Shown piece after piece: positions 31,470-36,930 of a stretch of DNA of 36,930 nt (positions are counted from its first letter, which is position 1; every line of letters begins with the position of its first letter). Location: the NCBI GenBank assembly GCA_002471195.1, contig DKPN01000060.1:1-36930 (forward strand), written 5' to 3'. Made by a program: the position numbers and the translations under genes. The notes beneath the pieces are model-generated. The model worked only from the letters and a program-made list of their open reading frames with translations, ran no database searches and was not told where the DNA came from. Source of the stretch: Bacteroides sp. UBA7333 (lineage in GTDB: Bacteria; Bacteroidota; Bacteroidia; Bacteroidales; Bacteroidaceae).

Positions 31470-32381
31470 ATGAAAGAAGAATATAAATTAAGCCATCTTA
31501 AAGAGCTGGAAGCAGAATCGATAAATATCATTAGAGAGGTTGCTGCCGAATTCGAAAATCCAGTGATGCTATATAGTATTGGAAAAGACTCATCAGTTAT
31601 GGTGCGTTTGGCCGAAAAAGCATTTTACCCAGGTAAAGTTCCATTTCCATTGATGCACATTGATTCAAGATGGAAGTTTAAAGAAATGATCGAATTTAGA
31701 GATGATTATGCGAAAAAGCATGGTTGGAATCTTATCGTTGAAAGCAACCAAGAGGCATTCGAAGCCGGCGTTGGTCCATTTACTCACGGCAGTAAAGTTC
31801 ATACCGATTTAATGAAAACCAAAGCCCTATTGGCTGCTCTAGATAAATATAAGTTTGATGCCGCATTTGGTGGTGCGCGACGTGACGAAGAGAAATCGCG
31901 TGCTAAAGAACGAATCTTCTCGTTTAGAGATAAATTCCACCAATGGGACCCAAAGAATCAACGCCCCGAATTGTGGGATATCTATAATACTCGCGTTCAC
32001 AAAGGCGAAAGCATTCGCGTATTTCCATTAAGTAACTGGACAGAGCTTGACATATGGCAATATATACGTCTTGAAAATATACCTATCGTACCATTATACT
32101 ATGCAAAAGAACGTCCTGTAGTAGAGATGGATGGCAACTTAATTATGGCAGATGATGATAGATTGCCTGAAAAATATCGCAATGAAGTTAAAATGCGTAA
32201 TGTACGCTTTAGAACTTTAGGATGTTGGCCATTGACAGGTGCTGTTGATAGCGATGCAGCAACCATCGAAGAAATTGTAGAAGAAATGATGACTACTACC
32301 AAAAGTGAACGTACCACTCGTGTCATTGATTTTGATCAAGAAGGAAGTATGGAACAAAAGAAACGTGAAGGTTATTTTTAA
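31470..32381 (+). CDS. cysD: Sulfate adenylyltransferase subunit 2
   Basis: A 303-residue PP-loop ATPase. The loop is MLYSIGKDSSVMVRLAEKAF; other family segments are MHIDSRWKFKEMIEFRD, AAFGGARRDEEKSRAKERIF and VFPLSNWTELDIWQYI, with FRTLGCWPLTGA and the C-terminal SMEQKKREGYF. Together with CysN it makes APS from ATP and sulfate. It is 11 bases ahead of cysN. Confidence 0.98.
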   Translation: MKEEYKLSHLKELEAESINIIREVAAEFENPVMLYSIGKDSSVMVRLAEKAFYPGKVPFPLMHIDSRWKFKEMIEFRDDYAKKHGWNLIVESNQEAFEAGVGPFTHGSKVHTDLMKTKALLAALDKYKFDAAFGGARRDEEKSRAKERIFSFRDKFHQWDPKNQRPELWDIYNTRVHKGESIRVFPLSNWTELDIWQYIRLENIPIVPLYYAKERPVVEMDGNLIMADDDRLPEKYRNEVKMRNVRFRTLGCWPLTGAVDSDAATIEEIVEEMMTTTKSERTTRVIDFDQEGSMEQKKREGYF

Positions 32382-32392
32382 TTATTATCATT

Positions 32393-33826
32393 ATGACAGA
32401 AAGTACAATAGATATAAAAGCATTTTTAGATAAAGATGAACAAAAAGATTTATTACGTCTTCTTACAGCAGGATCTGTAGATGATGGTAAATCGACTTTA
32501 ATTGGACGCTTACTATTCGATAGCAAAAAATTATATGAAGATCAGCTAGATGCTTTAGAAAGAGATAGTAAACGATTAGGTAACGCAGGAGAAAATATTG
32601 ATTATGCATTATTACTTGATGGTTTAAAAGCAGAAAGAGAACAAGGAATCACTATAGATGTAGCTTACAGATATTTTTCGACCAACAATCGCAAATTCAT
32701 TATTGCTGATACTCCAGGACACGAACAGTATACTCGTAATATGATTACCGGCGGATCAACTGCAAACCTAGCAATTATCTTAGTTGATGCACGTGCAGGA
32801 GTTATCACTCAAACAAGACGTCATACATTTCTAGTATCACTATTGGGAATCAAACATGTAGTGTTAGCAGTAAACAAAATGGATTTAGTTGATTTTTCAG
32901 AAGACAGATTTAATGAAATTGTTTCTGAATATCAATCTTTTGTAGCACCATTAAACATTCCTGATATTACCTTCATCCCTTTATCGGCTTTAGATGGTGA
33001 TAATGTGGTAGAAAAATCGACTCGCACACCATGGTATAAAGGGTTATCATTACTCGATTTCTTAGAAACCGTAAAAATTGATAATGACAATAATCTTGAA
33101 AACTTCCGCTTCCCAGTGCAATATGTTCTTCGCCCTAACCTTGATTTCAGAGGCTTTTGTGGTAAGGTAGCATCTGGCATTGTAAGAAAAGGTGATGAAG
33201 TTATGGCACTTCCATCTGGAAAAAAATCAAGAGTAAAAAGCATTGTAACCTATGACGGTGAACTTGAATATGCTTTCCCTCCACAATCTATTACCATTAC
33301 TCTTGAAGATGAGATTGACGTGTCGAGAGGTGAAATGTTGGTTCATCCTAACGACTTACCGCTTGAAAGCCGCAACTTTGAAGCAATGATGGTATGGATG
33401 GATGAAGAAAAAATGGATTTAAGCAAATCGTATTTCTTTAAACAGACTACAAATACAAGCCGCTCACGAATTGATAACATCAAATATAAAGTAGATGTTA
33501 ATACAATGGAGCACTCCAATGTCGATTTCTTATCGTTAAATGAGATTGCGCGTGTTATTATTACTACCGCAAAACCTATATTTTTCGATCCATATACTAA
33601 AAATAAATCGTGCGGTGCATTTATCGTTATCGACCCAATAACCAATAATACAAGTGCAGTTGGTATGATTATTGACAAAGTTGATCAAACTGATTTGACA
33701 ACAGAAATGGATGTTCCAACATTAAATTTACCTAAATTGGGTATAACAACTGAGCATTATGAGGCAATAGAGAAAGCTGTTAAAGCACTCGAAAATCAAG
33801 GTATAGCAATCAATATTATTAAATAA
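32393..33826 (+). CDS. cysN: Sulfate adenylyltransferase subunit 1 (GTPase)
   Basis: A 477-residue elongation-factor-like GTPase. Motifs: G1 AGSVDDGKSTLIGRLL, G3 IADTPGHEQYTRNMITGG and G4 LAVNKMDLVD, followed by two beta-barrel domains. GTP hydrolysis drives APS formation by CysD. There is no fused APS kinase domain, which agrees with the separate cysC. It lies 17 bases ahead of the sulfotransferase gene. Confidence 0.98.
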   Translation: MTESTIDIKAFLDKDEQKDLLRLLTAGSVDDGKSTLIGRLLFDSKKLYEDQLDALERDSKRLGNAGENIDYALLLDGLKAEREQGITIDVAYRYFSTNNRKFIIADTPGHEQYTRNMITGGSTANLAIILVDARAGVITQTRRHTFLVSLLGIKHVVLAVNKMDLVDFSEDRFNEIVSEYQSFVAPLNIPDITFIPLSALDGDNVVEKSTRTPWYKGLSLLDFLETVKIDNDNNLENFRFPVQYVLRPNLDFRGFCGKVASGIVRKGDEVMALPSGKKSRVKSIVTYDGELEYAFPPQSITITLEDEIDVSRGEMLVHPNDLPLESRNFEAMMVWMDEEKMDLSKSYFFKQTTNTSRSRIDNIKYKVDVNTMEHSNVDFLSLNEIARVIITTAKPIFFDPYTKNKSCGAFIVIDPITNNTSAVGMIIDKVDQTDLTTEMDVPTLNLPKLGITTEHYEAIEKAVKALENQGIAINIIK

Positions 33827-33843
33827 GAAGCTTTTTCAACATA

Positions 33844-34950
33844 ATGGGATTATTAGAATTCAACAAACTTCCAATCAACACATTAGTAGGTGCTGATTGG
33901 AACACTTTCAAGGCAATTACTCAAAACAGAGAAATTGATCCTGCTTTTAAGAAGAAATATCACTTGACTAAAGCGGTTTGTAGACTCTTATCTACATTGG
34001 CTCCTATACAAGAAAATAGATACAATAAGCTACTGGCAAATCAACCTTTAGAGCACGATCCTGTTTTCATTTTAGGTCATTGGAGAAGTGGTACAACATT
34101 TGTTCACAATGTTTTTTCATGCGATAAACATTTTGGTTATAATACAACTTATCAAACAGTTTTTCCTCATTTAATGATGTGGGGACAACCTTTCTTTAAA
34201 AAGAATATGAGTTGGTTAATGCCTGATAAAAGACCTACCGATAATATGGAACTTGCGGTAGACTTACCACAAGAAGAAGAATTTGCATTGGCAAATATGA
34301 TGCCATACACCTATTATAATTTTTGGTTTTTGCCTAAATACCAACAGGAATACGCTGATAAATATCTATTATTCAATGATATATCAGAAGAAGAATTAAA
34401 AATATTCGAAGAGGTATTTTTGAAATTAATAAAAATATCATTGTGGAATACAAAAGGTACACAGTTCTTAAGTAAAAACCCTCCGCATACAGGTAGAGTA
34501 AAAGAGTTAGTTAAAATGTTTCCTAATGCGAAGTTCGTATATCTGATGCGAAATCCATTTACAGTTTTTGAATCGACACGCAGTTTTTTCACTAACACGA
34601 TTCAACCACTCACGCTTGAAACGGTTGACAAGGATCTTTTAGAAAATAACATATTATCGATTTACTCAAAACTTTACCATAAATATGAACAAGACAAACA
34701 GTTCATTCCTGAGGGTAATTTAATCGAAATTAAATTCGAAGATTTCGAAGCTGACGCTATGGGCATGACTGAAAATATTTACCAAAAACTGTCAATACCA
34801 GGATATGCAGACGCTAAAGCTGATATTGAAAAGTATGTAGGTGGAAAAAAAGGTTACAAAAAAAATAAATATAAATATGATGATCGTACCATCCAATTGG
34901 TTCAAGATAATTGGAGTTTTGCACTCGATCAATGGGATTATCATCTATAA
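33844..34950 (+). CDS. PAPS-dependent sulfotransferase
   Basis: A 368-residue soluble sulfotransferase (Sulfotransfer_3-like). The 5'-phosphosulfate loop reads FILGHWRSGTTFVHN (GHWRSGTT at 78-85), and the 3'-phosphate site reads YLMRNPFTVFESTRSFF, with Arg236 and Ser244 spaced as in known enzymes. HFGYNTTYQTVFPH may hold the catalytic His. It is cotranscribed with the genes that make PAPS (cysC, cysD, cysN) and remove PAP (cysQ). As I recall, a cluster of the same make-up in Bacteroides thetaiotaomicron (BT0412-BT0416) sulfates sterols such as cholesterol. By operon similarity this could be a lipid or sterol sulfotransferase, but the acceptor cannot be read from sequence. Confidence 0.92.
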   Translation: MGLLEFNKLPINTLVGADWNTFKAITQNREIDPAFKKKYHLTKAVCRLLSTLAPIQENRYNKLLANQPLEHDPVFILGHWRSGTTFVHNVFSCDKHFGYNTTYQTVFPHLMMWGQPFFKKNMSWLMPDKRPTDNMELAVDLPQEEEFALANMMPYTYYNFWFLPKYQQEYADKYLLFNDISEEELKIFEEVFLKLIKISLWNTKGTQFLSKNPPHTGRVKELVKMFPNAKFVYLMRNPFTVFESTRSFFTNTIQPLTLETVDKDLLENNILSIYSKLYHKYEQDKQFIPEGNLIEIKFEDFEADAMGMTENIYQKLSIPGYADAKADIEKYVGGKKGYKKNKYKYDDRTIQLVQDNWSFALDQWDYHL

Positions 34951-34971
34951 TTTATAGAAAGGAGTTACAAA

Positions 34972-35943
34972 ATGAATGATATTAAGTATCATAAAATATA
35001 TCTCATCGCTTTTATTCTAATTTGCTTTACTCAGGTTGGATGGGCTCAGCATAAAACAGAATTAATTTCTTATGGAGACATGAATCAATGGGTCACCCGA
35101 GAGATTAAAGAATCGGGAATCATTGGTGGGAAAACAAAAAAGGTATATGAAGTAGGACCAACTCAAATATTGAAAGGTGCTAATGCATACGAAAACCTAG
35201 GAGGATCACCTTGGGCTACTTCAAATGTAATGGCTAAGGTTGCTGGCATTACCAAAACTAATACTTCGGCTTTTCCCGAAAAAAGAGGAAATGGCTATTG
35301 TGCACGCCTCGAAACAAGAATGGAAAGCGTTAAAGTTTTTGGATTAGTCGATATCACTGTGTTGGCAGCTGGTTCGGTATTTTTAGGATCGGTTTTCGAA
35401 CCCATTAAAAGCACAAAAAACCCCAACAAAATGTTGCAAATGGGTGTTCCATTCACTAAAAAACCCATCGCCGTGCAATATGACTATAAAGTTAAAATGT
35501 CAGATAGAAAAAATCGAATAAAGTCAACCGGTTTTGGAAAAGATACGGAAGTGGAAGGGAAAGACCATGCCGCTGCAATCTTAACTCTTCAAAAACGCTG
35601 GGAAGATAACGACGGCAATATCTTCGCGAAACGTATAGGTACAATGGTAATACATTATGATAAAACAATCCCCGAATGGCAAAATAATGCTACCTATGAA
35701 ATTCTATATGGAGACATCACAGGACATCCTTCTTATAATGCAGCTACAATGCGATTGGGGGCAGATGAAAGATATACCATCAATAGCAAGGGAGAAAACA
35801 CTCAGATTAAAGAAGTAGCTTGGGGTACTAACGATGAGTCTCCAACACATATGATTTTACAATTTACATCAAGTCATGGTGGGGCCTATATAGGCTCTCC
35901 AGGCAATACTTTTTGGTTTGACAATGTAAAACTAATATATTAG
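34972..35943 (+). CDS. PCMD-domain exported protein
   Basis: A 323-residue protein with a signal peptide (MNDIKYHKIYLIAFILICFTQVGWAQ). The mature part shows the Bacteroidota PCMD (putative carbohydrate metabolism) pattern: an early NLGGSPWATSNV, then a galactose-binding-like beta sandwich, and the closing GNTFWFDNVKLIY. It sits 21 bases behind the sulfotransferase, with a strong ribosome site (AAGGAG) of a kind rare in this phylum, and ahead of a very strong terminator, so it is the last gene of the sulfation operon. It may bind or present the sulfated product at the cell surface, but that is only inference from position. Confidence 0.8.
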   Translation: MNDIKYHKIYLIAFILICFTQVGWAQHKTELISYGDMNQWVTREIKESGIIGGKTKKVYEVGPTQILKGANAYENLGGSPWATSNVMAKVAGITKTNTSAFPEKRGNGYCARLETRMESVKVFGLVDITVLAAGSVFLGSVFEPIKSTKNPNKMLQMGVPFTKKPIAVQYDYKVKMSDRKNRIKSTGFGKDTEVEGKDHAAAILTLQKRWEDNDGNIFAKRIGTMVIHYDKTIPEWQNNATYEILYGDITGHPSYNAATMRLGADERYTINSKGENTQIKEVAWGTNDESPTHMILQFTSSHGGAYIGSPGNTFWFDNVKLIY

Positions 35944-35961
35944 ATATATACTCATTGAAAT

Positions 35962-36017
35962 ATGTTTTAGCAAAAAAGGGAAAAATATTAATATTTTTCC
36001 CTTTTTTGCTAAAACAT
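35962..36017 (+). terminator. Perfect 56-base palindromic terminator
   Basis: Twenty-eight bases (35962-35989) are followed directly by their exact reverse complement (35990-36017). The T-run inside the second arm and the position 18 bases after the PCMD stop make it the end of the sulfation operon. Confidence 0.9.
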
Positions 36018-36071
36018 AGTATACCATATTTATGTTATAACCATATTATATAATTTTTAAATAACATCATT

Positions 36072-36278
36072 ATGAAAGGTATAAGTGTATTGGCTGCATT
36101 CTTAGGTGGTGCTGCATTAGGTGCTGCGTTTGGTATATTATTTGCTCCAGAAAAGGGTGAAGATACAAGAAACAAAATTACAGAAGCACTTCGAAAAAAA
36201 GGCATAAAATTAAGTCATACAGATATGGAAAATCTGGTTGATGAAATTACATCGGAATTGAAAGAAATTTCAGAATAA
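36072..36278 (+). CDS. YtxH-domain small membrane protein
   Basis: A 68-residue protein. SVLAAFLGGAALGAAFGILFAPEKGEDTR is the standard YtxH opening: one Gly/Ala-rich membrane helix followed by a cytoplasmic APEKG turn and an amphipathic helix. Such genes often respond to envelope or general stress. It starts a tight operon with a holin-like protein 27 bases on. Confidence 0.88.
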   Translation: MKGISVLAAFLGGAALGAAFGILFAPEKGEDTRNKITEALRKKGIKLSHTDMENLVDEITSELKEISE

Positions 36279-36305
36279 AATTAATTAATAAACAACAAAG
36301 CCATC

Positions 36306-36671
36306 ATGTTTTCAGACGATAAAAATATTGAAAGCCTTAAACAGTTATTTTTTGATTTCAAAAAATACTTAGAAGTTCAGAAAGAATATGCCGAATTGGA
36401 GGTCATTGAAAAATTGACTAAACTTTTCTCTACATTGGTAACAATTTTTATATTGATTGCATTAGGAATGATGGCTTTGTTCTATCTTTTATTCGCTTTT
36501 GCATATGTCATTGCTCCAGATGTAGGAGGCCTTGCTGCTAGCTTTGGTATTTTGGTATTAATTATAGTGGTCATTTCTTTGTTTGTCATTATCTTTAAAA
36601 AAGCCATTATTATCAAACCACTTGTCAATTATTTAGCGAATCTATTTTATAATCCTAAAACTAAGAAATAA
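36306..36671 (+). CDS. Phage-holin-like membrane protein (Holin-X type)
   Basis: A 121-residue protein with a charged N-terminal helix (about 1-35), two strong membrane helices (about 40-65, TIFILIALGMMALFYLLFAFA; and about 72-95, rich in Ile and Val) and a Lys-rich end. This fits the putative Holin-X/phage-holin-like families common beside YtxH genes in Bacteroidota. Despite the name there is no phage around it, so lysis is unlikely; a role in envelope maintenance is a guess. Its stop codon is followed at once by the next ATG. Confidence 0.75.
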   Translation: MFSDDKNIESLKQLFFDFKKYLEVQKEYAELEVIEKLTKLFSTLVTIFILIALGMMALFYLLFAFAYVIAPDVGGLAASFGILVLIIVVISLFVIIFKKAIIIKPLVNYLANLFYNPKTKK

Positions 36672-36923
36672 ATGAAAAAAGAAATTCATAGAAAAGTTAC
36701 TTTGGAGGAAATTGAAGAGCTTAAAGAACAAAAATTAAAAGAAATGCAGCAGCATAAAGAGGCTATGACAGAAAGATTTAGACATCTATTTATTCCTCCT
36801 CCAGCTACAACTAAAGCAGAATCATTTATTCGTGCTTTTGACATCGGAATGGCGATTTTTGATGGAGCTGCATTAGGATTAAAGACAATAGGACATCTAA
36901 AAAGAATAATAAAACGTAGATAA
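36672..36923 (+). CDS. Hypothetical protein, third gene of the YtxH operon
   Basis: An 83-residue basic protein whose ATG follows the previous stop codon directly, indicating coupled translation. The first 40 residues are a charged helix (EEIEELKEQKLKEMQQHKEA); the rest (FIRAFDIGMAIFDGAALGLK) is moderately hydrophobic and could touch a membrane. Proteins of this kind follow YtxH and holin-like genes in related genomes. No domain recognised. The gene ends 7 bases before the window edge. Confidence 0.75.
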   Translation: MKKEIHRKVTLEEIEELKEQKLKEMQQHKEAMTERFRHLFIPPPATTKAESFIRAFDIGMAIFDGAALGLKTIGHLKRIIKRR

Positions 36924-36930
36924 TAAAAAA

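Noticed and set aside
36306..36671. Prophage lysis gene
   Set aside because: The holin-like annotation is a family name; no endolysin, capsid or other phage gene is near.

Overview
This 36.9 kb window is an AT-rich chromosomal segment from a member of the Bacteroidota, most likely order Bacteroidales. Four things point there: repeated promoters of the TAnnTTTG (-7) type; the conserved order ruvX-def-TPR-thrS-infC-rpmI-rplT; abundant lipoproteins with short lipoboxes; and Bacteroidales-type families (YkuD_2, PCMD, WbuC, DUF3828-like, EFR1). I see no phage, CRISPR array, integrase or intact insertion sequence. The genus cannot be fixed from the sequence alone.

Layout. 1-2.0 kb: two adjacent L,D-transpeptidases of different families (the first cut by the window edge) and a convergent lipoprotein. 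2.3 kb: tRNA-Asp(GTC). 2.5-4.5 kb: a PLP aminotransferase and YqgE/AlgH. 4.6-6.3 kb: grpE-dnaJ on the minus strand. 6.6-8.2 kb: an ABC-F ATPase whose two nucleotide sites are asymmetric. 8.2-12.4 kb: the most accessory-looking part, with three long gene-poor gaps. It holds a small secreted-like protein overlapping a thioredoxin-like CxxC protein, a DUF3828-like protein with two related halves, an imperfect 33-bp inverted repeat 2.35 kb apart, and a WbuC-type cupin. 12.4-18.2 kb: a PepSY-like exported protein, MltG, then iorA-iorB-paaK-xpt. 18.3-19.3 kb: an EFR1 flavodoxin/ferredoxin protein and a previously uncalled structured RNA (minus strand, about 230 nt) that looks like a 6S-type RNA. 19.4-26.1 kb: the minus-strand translation and housekeeping cluster. 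26.3-28.0 kb: an SDR, a lipocalin-like lipoprotein and a SPOR lipoprotein. 28.4-35.9 kb: a complete sulfate activation and sulfation operon. 36.1-36.9 kb: a three-gene YtxH/holin-like membrane operon.

The clearest functional system is the operon cysQ - SLC13 permease - cysC - cysD - cysN - sulfotransferase - PCMD protein. It can import sulfate, make APS and PAPS, transfer the sulfuryl group to an acceptor and clear the PAP by-product. No PAPS reductase or sulfite reductase is present here, so the operon looks built for sulfation rather than cysteine synthesis. The most interesting unannotated element is the 6S-like RNA, which has a near-consensus promoter, an 11-bp closing stem, nested inner stems and its own terminator.
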